Assembly: GCF_006965485.1 (NCBI RefSeq)
Contig: NZ_CP041360.1
Coordinates: 6,738,501-6,802,500, forward strand
Direction of reading: 5' to 3'
Origin: Spirosoma sp. KCTC 42546
Lineage (GTDB): Bacteria; Bacteroidota; Bacteroidia; Cytophagales; Spirosomataceae
Length of the DNA: 64,000 bases
This document shows positions 35,155 to 44,242 of the stretch, in pieces. The notes under the pieces are model-generated. The model saw only the letters and a list, made by a program, of their open reading frames with translations. It made no database searches and was not told the DNA's origin. Each line of letters opens with the position of its first letter. Within the stretch, counting starts at the first letter, position 1. The translations under genes and the position numbers were made by a program.

Positions 35155-35487
35155 TTACAGTAAGTCAATGGCGATCATCAGCAAGTGCAGAACCAGGCTA
35201 GTCGCAAATGCGGGGAAAATATATTTTACTGGAAAAGCCGACAGAATTGGGATTAGCACCAACAGAAAACAAAGCATGCTCACCAGAAACTGCCAGTCGC
35301 CACCGCCAAAGTTCGACATGATCAATAACAGGGCGGGCGACAGTATACAACCCTGAATAGCCAATGCCGAAACGGCCCAGCCAAAGCGGTTGAATTCGGC
35401 TTTAGCCACGTAGTTTTTATAAGCAGCTAACCAGCTAGAATCGGCTGTATTTGTATAATTAGTTGTTGAGTGCGAGAGCGTTGCCAT
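35155..35487 (-). CDS. Small membrane protein, unknown
   Basis: A 110-residue protein. The start at 35487 (MATLSHSTTNYTN) is chosen over an upstream in-frame ATG. Three hydrophobic segments are seen: GWAVSALAIQGCILSPALLLIM, LVSMLCFLLVLIPILSAF and FATSLVLHLLMIAIDLL, with a short polar N-terminal tail facing the cytosol. No charged pore residues or named motif. It faces hemN across a shared terminator and has no same-strand neighbour nearby. Family not recognised. Confidence 0.6.
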   Translation of the reverse strand: MATLSHSTTNYTNTADSSWLAAYKNYVAKAEFNRFGWAVSALAIQGCILSPALLLIMSNFGGGDWQFLVSMLCFLLVLIPILSAFPVKYIFPAFATSLVLHLLMIAIDLL

Positions 35488-35606
35488 AAGTTGTGTTCGT
35501 TTAAATGATGACACAAAATAAAGCGTGGGCTATTGTAACCTATATGACGTTCGTCAGGTCAACAACTGATCTTTATCTGGTATGGACGAAGCAGACAGCC
35601 GCTTTT

Positions 35607-36353
35607 TTAGTATCGAATTTCCCAGTATGGATTCTGATGAGCCGTCATTTGCTCAGAAATGTATTGGCTAATTACTTTGTCGTAATCAGCATCCGTGATT
35701 TTCTTGCCCTTAGTTTTAGGCAATTTCAGATCGTCGGGCGTAAGCGGTCGGAACGCGACACCAATGGCTTCAATGATTACATCGCCATCGTTGACATTTA
35801 ATTCCAGAATCAGGCCGGGTAGCCCATTTATGCGTTCGGGTCCGGCAGGCACAGGAATATCCTGGGCAAACCAGGCTGTAATCTTCTGTTTCTTAATCGG
35901 GTCTTCGGTTTCGGCTTTCATACAGATATAGCCCGCTACCTCTTTGATTTGATTACCGATTTTCCAAACGGGGGTATGCAGCGAATCATCAACAATGTAG
36001 GTTTTTCCCAGCATTTCAATGATGTCGTTTTTCTTATCCTTCTCAAAATTACGATAGAGAATATAGTCGTATTTACGCCAGGAATACCCCCCCTCTTCTG
36101 GCTCATCACTGTTGTAGGTATATCGGCTTTCGTTGGGACTAAAGGCCAGTTTCATCTTAGTGCCCTTATTATTATCGTCCCAGTTTTTCGTAATCTGCGC
36201 CATTCGGTCTTTTTGCTCCTGACTCAAAAATGTCAATCGACTGGCAATCTTCACCCAGTATTCTTTACGAACGTAGGTAACAATTCCTTCGCTTTTCTGC
36301 GCCATTGCCATCGAGCTAGTCAGCAGGCAAAGGATAATTAGTATTTTTTTCAT
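35607..36353 (-). CDS. GLPGLI family exported protein
   Basis: A 248-residue protein with signal peptide MKKILIILCLLTSSMAMA; the start at 36353 is chosen for this, the frame staying open upstream without meaning. The signature INGLPGLILEL lies near residue 190 and names the family, which is restricted to Bacteroidota and paired with TonB-dependent-receptor-like barrels. WYPGLP-type core strands and AWFAQDIPVPAGPERI precede it. Function is unknown; periplasmic or outer-membrane location is inferred. It follows the barrel gene on the same strand by 46 bases, so the two are one operon. Confidence 0.9.
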   Translation of the reverse strand: MKKILIILCLLTSSMAMAQKSEGIVTYVRKEYWVKIASRLTFLSQEQKDRMAQITKNWDDNNKGTKMKLAFSPNESRYTYNSDEPEEGGYSWRKYDYILYRNFEKDKKNDIIEMLGKTYIVDDSLHTPVWKIGNQIKEVAGYICMKAETEDPIKKQKITAWFAQDIPVPAGPERINGLPGLILELNVNDGDVIIEAIGVAFRPLTPDDLKLPKTKGKKITDADYDKVISQYISEQMTAHQNPYWEIRY

Positions 36354-36399
36354 AATCGACGTTTCAACAAAATAGTAGATAGGTAAGGAAACTGTTGGC

Positions 36400-39243
36400 T
36401 CAGAAAAAGCCATCCCGGCGCATTTTGGCCTGAACACCCCGCATGTTATAGGTAAAACCAATTGTAAAATAGCGTGCCAGCGTCTGGATCGTTTCTGACT
36501 GCGTGTAGTTGGCACCACGATTTAACGATACCGCTACGTTCCGATTCAACATATCGGTAGCCGTTAAGCGAATTTCAGCCCGTTTGGCTTTTCCCAGAAT
36601 ATGATACATAGCCCCATTCCAGATGGGAATTCGCTGATCAAAGTCCAACTGCGTATTTTTACTAATTCGGTAGTTCAGCGTTGTATTAATGTAGAAATCG
36701 TGCGGTAATTTCAGCGTCAGCTCCCCACCAAAGTTGTTGTTAATAAATTGATTACGAATCGAGCTAATTGAAAATTCCGTAGTAGTAACCCCAAAATTGG
36801 CATTTCCATAGAATGTTAGCCAATCAACAGGTGTCAGGCTCAAGCGCCCGCCTGCATTAAAACCCTGGCTCTTTGCCTCATTGAGTACATCGTTAATTTT
36901 AGCAGGATTCTTTCCCAGGCTTACATTAGCGTTCAGATCGAGCGTTGCCTTGGTTTTCTTGAGTGGGAAGCCAAATCCGAGGTACGAATTGAAATTCTGT
37001 CCACCGGATAGATTTTCAGGCTTTATCACTGTAACCAGTGTCTGCGCATTTGTCGTTTGGCTATTCACTATTTGATTCACATACTTGGTTCCGTTCATCC
37101 CTACATATAAGTTCATGAAGCTTCCCGGATTAAAATAGTTGAAGCCAATGTTTATATTATGCCCCAATTGCGGCAACAGATCGGGATTACCTTCATTGAT
37201 AAACAGTGGGTTACTATTATTCCGAATCGGCTGGAGCTGGAGTGACGTTGGAATCTGAACGCTTACGTTATACCCTCCATAGAGGTACTTATTATTTTTC
37301 AGATCGTAGTTTAAGCCCACGTTTGGAATCATCGTTGTAAACACCCGGCTAATGGGTGTAAACGTCGCAGCCGTCTGATCGGGAGCAAACTGCCCATTCA
37401 GTGTAAACCGTTGGCCTGCCAATCCAACCGAAACGTTCAGGCCTTTGTAGGAGTAACGAACACTGCTTCCCAGCCGGTTATAGACGTAATTGTTTTTGTA
37501 GTACAAGCTTAGAGTATCATTGTGAATGTAGCGACCATCTCCCCGGTTAAATACATCGCGATCCACTTCGTCATTCCGCAGGCTAAAGTTGTAAAATGTT
37601 TCCCAGGTAAATCGTTTGGCAAAGGGCTCTACATACTGTAAACTGGCTTTGTACTCGCTCCGCACAATATTGTTGTGCTGATCCTGGTGAATATCAGCCG
37701 ATTTGTCGGCTGCGGTAATGGGGCCAGAGTAGGTATTTTGAGAGTCTAAAATGAGGTTCGCGTTATTGGTGTTTACTTCATACGTGGCACTGGCAGCCAA
37801 ACTACGGCCTTTTTTACTCTTCATTTTGTGGCGATAAATCAGAGAGTTCGATGATGAAAACTGTTTCTGATCACTGCCGTTCGTACTTTCGTTATGTGTT
37901 GTCGCGCCATTGCTTCGGGCCAGATCCTGAATGCGGAAAAGCCGGGCATTACCAACGCCATATCGGCTATTATTGATAAAAAGCAGGGTGTTCAGCGTAT
38001 CAATCTGTTTTTCGTACCGTAAGCTAACGCGGTGGTTTCCATTGAAATTAACCTGATTACTGGTTTCGTCGGTTGTATACTCGCTCTGGGGCAGCGAGAC
38101 ATTTCGGTTTCGGTTTGCATTCAGTTCCAGTCGGGTCTGGTTATAATAATAGCTACCACTCCATTTTTTCTCTTTTGTATCGAAGTTGTAATTGGCTCCA
38201 CCGGCTGCATTGTTAGAAAAACCTACTCCCTGGCGGCCACTCACAGGAATGCCCAGTCCTTCGTCGCCACTGTCGGAGAAATAAAAGAAGTTACCGCCAC
38301 TGAAACCGAAATCTGCGTTCTGATTGGAATTGTATGCATTACTACCCCGAAAATCCTGGTAATCATTCTGCGATAGTCCCTGCTGATTCGTGTTATTTCC
38401 CAACCCGACCAGCGAGAACTGGTGCTTGGAATTGAATTTATTGTAAATCCCTTTCACTTCGGCCCGTGCCGATACGTTGTTGGAGGCCGGTCCTGCTGCC
38501 GCCGTTATTTTTCCGAAGCCACCTTTCTTAAACTCTTCTTTCAGTTCCAGATTGATGGTTTTTTCTTTCTTACCATCATCAACGCCCGTTAATTTGGCCT
38601 GTTCTGTTTTGTCGTTAAAGACCTGGACTTTCGTAATGGCTTCGGCCTGAAGGTTTTTGGTCGCCTGTTTTGGGTCGTTGCCAAAGAAGTTCTTCCCATC
38701 AACGGTCAGTTTCTTCACATCCTGGCCCTGTGCTTTAATATTACCATCCTGATCGATCTGCACACCCGGCAGTTTTCGCAATAAATCCTCAACCGTTGAG
38801 CCGGGTGGTACTTTAAACGAACTGGCGTTATACTCAATCGTATCTCCTTTGATGGTCAATGGGGCTTTAGCTGTACGAACAACCACCTCCATCAACTCTC
38901 GGGTAATGGGCTTCAACTTTAGTTTACCCAGATCTATTACGGCCTCCGTCGATGGTTTGATAACCTGGTTGTAGGGAATGAAGCCGACAAATGAAATCTT
39001 CAGAACGTAGTTACCAACCTTAATATTCTTGAACGAAAATGCACCATTGTCGCCCGTACGGGTGAAATTCACCAGCGACGAATCTTTGGCGCTCAACAGC
39101 ATAACGGTAGATGAACCAAGTGGTACCGATGCGGTGTCGACGGCCTGGCCCTGAAGCGTAAAGCGGGTAATCGCAGACGGACTTTGAGCGTAAAGCGTAG
39201 CCGTCAGTAGACACAATACGGCCAACAGGGAAAGGTTTCTCAT
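36400..39243 (-). CDS. TonB-receptor-like outer-membrane beta-barrel protein
   Basis: A 947-residue outer-membrane protein. Signal peptide is residues 1-19 (MRNLSLLAVLCLLTATLYA). Residues about 28-110 form a carboxypeptidase-regulatory-like beta sandwich (SSTVMLLSAKDSSLVNFTRT, IKVGNYVLKISFVGF). Residues about 125-230 form a plug-like domain (VEDLLRKLPGVQIDQDGNI, LTVDGKNFFGNDPK). The remainder is a long barrel with alternating Tyr/Asn-rich strands and ends in TIGFTYNMRGVQAKMRRDGFF, not the classical aromatic C-terminal residue plus beta signal seen in porins. No TonB box is obvious. Paired with the GLPGLI gene; substrate unknown. Confidence 0.9.
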   Translation of the reverse strand: MRNLSLLAVLCLLTATLYAQSPSAITRFTLQGQAVDTASVPLGSSTVMLLSAKDSSLVNFTRTGDNGAFSFKNIKVGNYVLKISFVGFIPYNQVIKPSTEAVIDLGKLKLKPITRELMEVVVRTAKAPLTIKGDTIEYNASSFKVPPGSTVEDLLRKLPGVQIDQDGNIKAQGQDVKKLTVDGKNFFGNDPKQATKNLQAEAITKVQVFNDKTEQAKLTGVDDGKKEKTINLELKEEFKKGGFGKITAAAGPASNNVSARAEVKGIYNKFNSKHQFSLVGLGNNTNQQGLSQNDYQDFRGSNAYNSNQNADFGFSGGNFFYFSDSGDEGLGIPVSGRQGVGFSNNAAGGANYNFDTKEKKWSGSYYYNQTRLELNANRNRNVSLPQSEYTTDETSNQVNFNGNHRVSLRYEKQIDTLNTLLFINNSRYGVGNARLFRIQDLARSNGATTHNESTNGSDQKQFSSSNSLIYRHKMKSKKGRSLAASATYEVNTNNANLILDSQNTYSGPITAADKSADIHQDQHNNIVRSEYKASLQYVEPFAKRFTWETFYNFSLRNDEVDRDVFNRGDGRYIHNDTLSLYYKNNYVYNRLGSSVRYSYKGLNVSVGLAGQRFTLNGQFAPDQTAATFTPISRVFTTMIPNVGLNYDLKNNKYLYGGYNVSVQIPTSLQLQPIRNNSNPLFINEGNPDLLPQLGHNINIGFNYFNPGSFMNLYVGMNGTKYVNQIVNSQTTNAQTLVTVIKPENLSGGQNFNSYLGFGFPLKKTKATLDLNANVSLGKNPAKINDVLNEAKSQGFNAGGRLSLTPVDWLTFYGNANFGVTTTEFSISSIRNQFINNNFGGELTLKLPHDFYINTTLNYRISKNTQLDFDQRIPIWNGAMYHILGKAKRAEIRLTATDMLNRNVAVSLNRGANYTQSETIQTLARYFTIGFTYNMRGVQAKMRRDGFF

Positions 39244-39278
39244 GGATAGTAGAAGTAAGGATAATAGGATAATGGAAG

Positions 39279-39286
39279 CAAATATA
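39279..39286 (-). promoter_or_regulatory. TAnnTTTG promoter of the barrel/GLPGLI operon
   Basis: TATATTTG on the minus strand, 36 bases upstream of the ATG at 39243; fits the Bacteroidota -7 element. Confidence 0.5.
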
Positions 39287-39481
39287 GACGCCTGACCTTA
39301 CGCTGTTTACCTGATTAACGATTTTTAACTAAATTTATAGTAGCGAATTTAGCTAACGGTCATTAGTGCTCATAATGAGTCGTTAATCCGACAAAACGTT
39401 GCAAGGGGTATACTATACGAGTAGAAAAAGGAAACAATTCCACAAAAAAAGTTTGGAGAATTGTCCATAAAGCCCGCTTAG

Positions 39482-40786
39482 CTAAAAACTAGCCCCCAGC
39501 ACATCCCGAATCGCCTTTGCTTTTAGCAGGCATTCCTCCCATTCCTGTGCAGGATCGGCATCGTAGGTAATGGCGCTGCCCACAGAAAATGAAGCATATT
39601 GAGTTTGGGCATTGTAGAGCAGCGTTCGGATAACAACATTAAAATCAAAATCACCCTCGGGAGTTATAAAACCAACTGCCCCCGAATACACTCCCCTCCT
39701 ACTGACTTCCAGTTCATCGATTAACTCCATAGCCCGGATTTTGGGGGCACCCGTCATGCTCCCCATTGGAAAGGCATTACGGATAGCATCAGCCCAGGAA
39801 ACATCGTCACGGAGGGTTGCCGATACTGTCGAAATCATCTGATACACCTGCTTGAACCCATAGATACCAAAGAGTTCATCCACCCACACTGAGCCGGTTT
39901 TGGCACTTCGGGCGAGATCGTTACGGACCAGATCGACAATCATCAGATTTTCGGCCCGCTCTTTTTCAGAGTTCAGCAGTTGGGCACGAAGAATAACATC
40001 TTCTTCCGACGTTCTCCCTCTACGAATGGTGCCTTTTATAGGCTGTGATAAAATGGTCCGGCCTTTTTTAGTCAAAAATCGCTCTGGAGACGCACCCATA
40101 ACATACCGATCCCCAATTTTCAGAAAACTCGAGAACGGCATCGGCGACCGTTCATTCAAGGCGAGATAGGTGGACAACGGGTCCAAGTCGATCTGCTCGG
40201 CAAAAAACTCAATGCAATAATTTAGCTCATACACATCGCCCGCCAGGATATGCTGCTGAATTCGGCGAACATTGGCCAGGTATTCATTGGGGGTAACGCG
40301 GCATTGGATGGCGCGAGGAGCAGGGGAAAGGGCGCGAGGAGCAGGAGATGAAGATAAGGCTACTAACTGACTCCACAATTCGTTTGGATCACCTTTTCCC
40401 CGAATCACTAGGCTATCCTCTTCAAAATCAATGATCCACTCTGGTTCCACAAAATAAGCATCCGGGAAACCAAGCCGATTGGGATTACGGCTATTAAGCG
40501 CTTCGAGCTGATTCTTGAGATCATAACCCAGATAACCAACCAGAAATGAGGGATGCGCGTGGTGAGCGTCGGCCAATGCCTGAATGGCTGTTGAGTCCGA
40601 AAACGAAATAACCCGTTTCTGTCCGACAAATAATCGGTTCGGAAACGGGTCATTTGGGTAAGCAACAGTATTATTATTCAGAAACGCGACAAAACCGTCT
40701 TTGTGTGCCTGTTGCCCCATTGCCCAGGTCAACGCATGCCCCCGAATTGCCGGGATGTTGTCAACAGTCACCCGCAAAACGTTCAT
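39482..40786 (-). CDS. pabB: Aminodeoxychorismate synthase component I
   Basis: A 434-residue chorismate-binding enzyme of the PabB/TrpE family, making 4-amino-4-deoxychorismate for folate. The N-terminal lobe includes VGYLGYDLKNQLE near residue 93. Chorismate-binding blocks are IKGTIRRGRTSEED near 255, ENLMIVDLVRNDLARSAK, and FPMGSMTGAPKIRAMELID, SGAVGFITPEGDFDFNVVIRTL. The lack of a TrpE-type LLES feedback motif fits PabB. Odd: the linker at residues about 148-159 contains a tandem SPAPRAL/SPAPRAI, encoded by a 21-base direct repeat of the GAGCAGG family. It starts 2 bases below the NYN-cold-shock gene, so they share a transcript. Confidence 0.9.
   Translation of the reverse strand: MNVLRVTVDNIPAIRGHALTWAMGQQAHKDGFVAFLNNNTVAYPNDPFPNRLFVGQKRVISFSDSTAIQALADAHHAHPSFLVGYLGYDLKNQLEALNSRNPNRLGFPDAYFVEPEWIIDFEEDSLVIRGKGDPNELWSQLVALSSSPAPRALSPAPRAIQCRVTPNEYLANVRRIQQHILAGDVYELNYCIEFFAEQIDLDPLSTYLALNERSPMPFSSFLKIGDRYVMGASPERFLTKKGRTILSQPIKGTIRRGRTSEEDVILRAQLLNSEKERAENLMIVDLVRNDLARSAKTGSVWVDELFGIYGFKQVYQMISTVSATLRDDVSWADAIRNAFPMGSMTGAPKIRAMELIDELEVSRRGVYSGAVGFITPEGDFDFNVVIRTLLYNAQTQYASFSVGSAITYDADPAQEWEECLLKAKAIRDVLGASF
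40310..40345. repeat. In-frame direct repeat in pabB
   Basis: GGCGCGAGGAGCAGG at 40310-40324 and again at 40331-40345, a 21-base period (7 codons). The unit resembles one arm of the GGAGCAGGG palindromes elsewhere in the window. Confidence 0.8.
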
Positions 40787-40788
40787 TG

Positions 40789-41817
40789 TTACGTATGTAT
40801 CAATCGAACATCAACGGCAATGTCTTTACCCTCAGCATTCTGGCCAATGGTAAATTCAACTTCGTCGTCTACCTGCAACTCGTTGAAGTCGGTATCAACC
40901 AGGCTTGTATAGTGGAAAAACAGATTGTTGGGCGGATAGTTTACAAAACCATAACCGGTTTTCAGGCTGCGAATGGTACTTATTTTACGTCCTTCCGGGT
41001 CATCGTCTACCAAATCCAAGCCATCGGCAAGGTTGTAGTTAGGCTCGTCGGACGATGAATAGGCGGAATCATAGGCATCGCTCGCTGAGAGTCCGCTACC
41101 GAATCCATTCGCATAACTGCTGCCATTGGCAGCCACAGCTGTAAAGGTTGGGCGAGCAGCCTGTTGCTTCACAAACAGATTCTGAATGACCATATCATTT
41201 CGGCGGCTCCGGTCATCAATCAGGCCGTGCATACCAACTGGATACGATACTTCCTCCAGTAAATCCTGCGAGGTACGCGTAACCTGTTTTTCGCCTTGCT
41301 CGTTCAGGAATTCAAAATCCCAGCTCAGCACCATGATTCGGGAACCAAGCGTGTTTAGTTTACGAATAAGGGGCACATAATCTCCATCGGATGTAATGAG
41401 TACTACTACATCGAATTTCTTATACTGAGCCAATTCAAAGGCTTCGAGGGCTAACCATACATCAATCCCTTTTTCCTGCCGATAACCCTGATATGTTTTT
41501 ACGGGAAGGTAGTGCGTGACTACCCCTTCCGACATTAGAATATCATCGAATAACCGATCGTAGAAGAGCTGATTACCGCGTTGGTTAGCTTCATGGGCAT
41601 TTAATCGCCCACGAAAATAATGTGCATCTACAATCTGACACAGGCGTTCGTTGACGCCTTCCTCTTCGGCTACCTGCCGACGAATGAATGCGTGCAGGCC
41701 TGAAATACTGATACGGCTGCGACGTTCGTGAGAATAATTATAGTAGTTGCTTACGTGTAAAAAATAGTTACCGTCATAGAAAACCCCAATCCGGGTTAGT
41801 CGGGATGCTGCTGGCAT
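40789..41817 (-). CDS. NYN-domain nuclease fused to a cold-shock domain
   Basis: A 342-residue cytosolic protein. Residues about 7-185 form an NYN/LabA-like PIN-type fold with acidic residues in RIGVFYDGNYF (D15), KGIDVWLALEAF and VVVLITSDGDYVPLIRKL, the usual metal-binding set of this RNase superfamily. Residues about 215-265 are a low-complexity Ser/Ala/Asp linker (SSSDEPNYN). Residues about 275-342 form a cold-shock/OB domain (LKTGYGFVNYPPNNLFFHYTSL, VEFTIGQNAEGKDIAVDV) that binds single-stranded nucleic acid. An RNA-cleaving or RNA-handling role is inferred from both domains. It is upstream of pabB in one transcript; why is not clear. Confidence 0.85.
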   Translation of the reverse strand: MPAASRLTRIGVFYDGNYFLHVSNYYNYSHERRSRISISGLHAFIRRQVAEEEGVNERLCQIVDAHYFRGRLNAHEANQRGNQLFYDRLFDDILMSEGVVTHYLPVKTYQGYRQEKGIDVWLALEAFELAQYKKFDVVVLITSDGDYVPLIRKLNTLGSRIMVLSWDFEFLNEQGEKQVTRTSQDLLEEVSYPVGMHGLIDDRSRRNDMVIQNLFVKQQAARPTFTAVAANGSSYANGFGSGLSASDAYDSAYSSSDEPNYNLADGLDLVDDDPEGRKISTIRSLKTGYGFVNYPPNNLFFHYTSLVDTDFNELQVDDEVEFTIGQNAEGKDIAVDVRLIHT

Positions 41818-42189
41818 GCTGTACCTAAATGTTTATAATTGTATGATTATGTAAGAGAATACATTAAATTTTTCCTTTTAGTACGGTTGGCTGGTGGTAT
41901 ATGGATTGTATGGCTACGAAGAAAATTGGTTTATAAGCAATCTATTTTATTCGTATAGATTAAATGGGCAAAACAAGTTAATAATAAGCTATTCACTAAG
42001 CCGACTATGTAGTCAGTAAGCGTTAAGTATTATAAATAATAGACTTTAATAAGCCCAAAAAGTAACATATAACAAAGAAAATCGGTGCGGGGAGCAATCA
42101 GAATAGCTATAAAACTATTCTGCAAACATAACACTTTTTCGCATGCTTTGCACTCGAACCGTATCTTTGTTGGCTTATTCCTGCACACT
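41818..42189. other. AT-rich divergent spacer
   Basis: About 370 bases between the NYN and hisB genes. AT-rich, no convincing gene. The only element I can name is the hisB promoter at 42162-42169. Confidence 0.5.
42162..42169 (+). promoter_or_regulatory. TAnnTTTG promoter of hisB
   Basis: TATCTTTG, 20 bases before the hisB ATG (42190), so the leader is short. This also supports the start at 42190 over an upstream in-frame one. Confidence 0.55.
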
Positions 42190-43338
42190 ATGCAAAAAAT
42201 TCTGTTTATCGACCGCGATGGTACGCTCATCCTTGAGCCACAACCCGATCAGCAGGTCGATTCGTTAGCCAAGCTTGACTATATTCCCAAAGCTATTTCG
42301 GCTATGCGGACAATTGCCGAAGAAACGGATTATGAGTTGGTGATGGTCACCAATCAGGACGGCCTTGGCACGGATGCATTTCCAGAAGACACTTTCTGGC
42401 CCGCTCATAACAAAATGTTAGCCACATTTGCCGGAGAAAATGTTCATTTCTCGGCGGTTCACATAGACCGCCATTTCCCGCGTGACAACTCACCTACCCG
42501 TAAGCCAGGCATCGGGATGCTAACCGAATATTTTACGGATGCCTATGATCTGGCAAACAGCTATGTCATTGGCGACCGGCTGACCGACGTGCAGTTAGCG
42601 GTAAATCTGGGTGCCAAAGCGATTTTATTTCTACCACCAGATGGGCTGGCCACCGTGCAGGCAGCTGATGTGTCAGGAATGACGGAGGCTATGCAGAACG
42701 CCATTGCCCTTAAAACCGACGACTGGGATCAGATTTACGCGTTTCTTCGATTACCAGCCCGAACGGCAACCGTTGAACGTACTACGAAAGAAACCCAAAT
42801 CCGAGTCGACTTAAACCTCGATGGAAAGGGTCAGGCCAAAATCCATACCGGGCTTGGCTTCTTCGACCATATGCTCGACCAGGTGGCCAAGCATTCGGGG
42901 GCGGACCTGAGCATTCAGGTCAACGGCGATCTGCACATCGACGAACACCATACCATTGAAGATACGGCACTCGCCCTGGGCGAAGCCTACCGACGCGCCC
43001 TTGGCGACAAGCGGGGCATTAGTCGTTATGGGTTCCTGCTACCGATGGACGAAGCGCTGGCGCAAGTTGGCATTGACTTCTCAGGACGGCCCTGGCTCGT
43101 TTGGGATGCCGACTTTAAGCGCGAGAAAATCGGCGATATGCCTACCGAAATGTTCTTCCATTTCTTCAAGTCATTTTCTGATACGGCGCTCTGTAATCTT
43201 AACATTAAAGTTGAAGGCGACAATGAGCATCACAAAATCGAAGCCATTTTTAAAGCCTTTGCTAAAGCCATTAAAATGGCTGTTCGGCGCGATATAAAAG
43301 AACTGGATAACCTGCCCAGTACGAAGGGGGTTTTATAG
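42190..43338 (+). CDS. hisB: Bifunctional histidinol-phosphatase / imidazoleglycerol-phosphate dehydratase
   Basis: A 382-residue bifunctional histidine-biosynthesis enzyme. Residues 1-170 are a HAD phosphatase with FIDRDGTLI (nucleophile D8, D10), MVTNQDGLG and the [10 protein letters not shown] aspartates. Residues about 190-382 are IGP dehydratase with [12 protein letters not shown], the metal histidines in [18 protein letters not shown], and [19 protein letters not shown]. Both activities (steps 6 and 8 of the pathway) look intact. It stands alone, not within a his operon in this window. It ends right at the left arm of an inverted repeat. Confidence 0.96.
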   Translation: MQKILFIDRDGTLILEPQPDQQVDSLAKLDYIPKAISAMRTIAEETDYELVMVTNQDGLGTDAFPEDTFWPAHNKMLATFAGENVHFSAVHIDRHFPRDNSPTRKPGIGMLTEYFTDAYDLANSYVIGDRLTDVQLAVNLGAKAILFLPPDGLATVQAADVSGMTEAMQNAIALKTDDWDQIYAFLRLPARTATVERTTKETQIRVDLNLDGKGQAKIHTGLGFFDHMLDQVAKHSGADLSIQVNGDLHIDEHHTIEDTALALGEAYRRALGDKRGISRYGFLLPMDEALAQVGIDFSGRPWLVWDADFKREKIGDMPTEMFFHFFKSFSDTALCNLNIKVEGDNEHHKIEAIFKAFAKAIKMAVRRDIKELDNLPSTKGVL

Positions 43339-43341
43339 GTC

Positions 43342-43427
43342 AGTTTGAAGTTTATAGTTCGAGGTTTGAAGTTGATTAGAGGGCGAATAACTTCAAACCT
43401 CGAACTGCGAACTGCGAACTTCAAACT
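43342..43427. repeat. Inverted repeat with an extra tandem unit in one arm
   Basis: Left arm 43342-43373 (AGTTTGAAGTTTATAGTTCG...) pairs with right arm 43389-43427; the right arm carries CGAACTGCGAACTGCGAACT, one more 7-base unit than the left. Same GTTCGAGGTTTGA family as 9912-10016. It starts four bases after the hisB stop. Confidence 0.85.
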
Positions 43428-43434
43428 TATTAAT

Positions 43435-43442
43435 TACTTTTG
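43435..43442 (+). promoter_or_regulatory. TAnnTTTG promoter of the 33-residue gene
   Basis: TACTTTTG, 25 bases before the ATG at 43468. Confidence 0.5.
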
Positions 43443-43467
43443 CATCTGAATTCAACTGAATATCGAT

Positions 43468-43569
43468 ATGGATTTATCAACTCCTTTGACGCTCCTGTTC
43501 TACGCTGTACTGCTGATCGCTTCGTTTATGACAGGCCGGTGGTTAGAGAAGAATGACCGGAAGTATTAA
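43468..43569 (+). CDS. 33-residue single-pass membrane peptide
   Basis: MDLSTPLTLLFYAVLLIASF..., 33 residues: a short polar start, one hydrophobic helix (about residues 7-22) and a basic tail (RWLEKNDRKY). The ORF is bracketed by a TAnnTTTG promoter on the left and an inverted repeat beginning 5 bases after the stop, so it has its own transcription unit. Too short for homology by eye. Position between hisB and an acyltransferase gives no functional clue. Genuineness is moderately supported. Confidence 0.5.
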   Translation: MDLSTPLTLLFYAVLLIASFMTGRWLEKNDRKY

Positions 43570-43573
43570 AATT

Positions 43574-43649
43574 AGTCAACAGTCTTTAGTTAATAGTCAA
43601 CAATAACTACTATGTATTGTCTGTTGACTATTGACTAAAGATTGTTGAG
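43574..43649. repeat. Inverted repeat between the small peptide and acyltransferase genes
   Basis: Left arm 43574-43605 (AGTCAACAGTCTTTAGTTAA...) and right arm 43614-43649 pair with few mismatches. Left begins 5 bases after one stop, right ends about 4 bases before the next ATG (43654). Confidence 0.8.
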
Positions 43650-43653
43650 CCTT

Positions 43654-44220
43654 ATGCTTAGTGCTATTACCCGTTGGTTATTTAAGCTTGCCGGATGGCG
43701 AGTTGTTGGCCCCGTTCCAGACATATCGAAAGCGATCTGGGTCGTAGCACCTCACACAACCAATTGGGATTTCCTTCTCGGTCTTGGCATTCGCCCAACT
43801 ATTCATGTCTGGATTGAATACCTTGCTAAAAGCTCACTCTTTACTTGGTACTCAGGCTGGTTATTTCGGGCACTGGGAGGTAAACCCGTCTACCGAGACA
43901 AGTCACACAATTTAGTGGATGCGATGGTTGCCGTGTTCAATTCAACTGAGCGGTTGCATATCTGTATTGCTCCTGAAGGTACCCGCAGCAACGTTTCAAA
44001 GCTAAAAACGGGCTTCTATTACATTGCCTTTAAAGCGAGCGTTCCGCTTATTCCGGTTGGCTTCGACTGGCCCCGTAAACTCGTTATTATCGGTACCCCC
44101 CTATACACTACGGGCAATTACTCTGCCGATATGATACCCTTCTACGAGTTTTTTTCCCAGATTCATGGCATTAAGAAAGACTGGCTGAAGCAGTGGGAAG
44201 AAACGGGGATAATTGACTAG
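43654..44220 (+). CDS. 1-acylglycerol-3-phosphate acyltransferase-like protein
   Basis: A 188-residue PlsC-family acyltransferase, membrane-associated. The catalytic HX4D box is HTTNWD near residue 34 and the second block is EGTRS near 108 (IAPEGTRSNVSKLKTGFYYIA), with FRALGGKPVYRD and VPLIPVGFDW between and after. The N-terminal hydrophobic stretch (LSAITRWLFKLAGW) is amphipathic. It transfers an acyl group to a glycerol or lysolipid acceptor. Start is the ATG of 43654. Followed by a bidirectional hairpin. Confidence 0.85.
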   Translation: MLSAITRWLFKLAGWRVVGPVPDISKAIWVVAPHTTNWDFLLGLGIRPTIHVWIEYLAKSSLFTWYSGWLFRALGGKPVYRDKSHNLVDAMVAVFNSTERLHICIAPEGTRSNVSKLKTGFYYIAFKASVPLIPVGFDWPRKLVIIGTPLYTTGNYSADMIPFYEFFSQIHGIKKDWLKQWEETGIID

Positions 44221-44242
44221 CAGGGTCTCGTTGAAATATATG

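Noticed and set aside
43342..43427. Palindromes as simple rho-independent terminators
   Set aside because: Several lie between co-directional genes and inside coding sequences, with no U-tract and arms too long; only 11801, 44243 and a few others fit.
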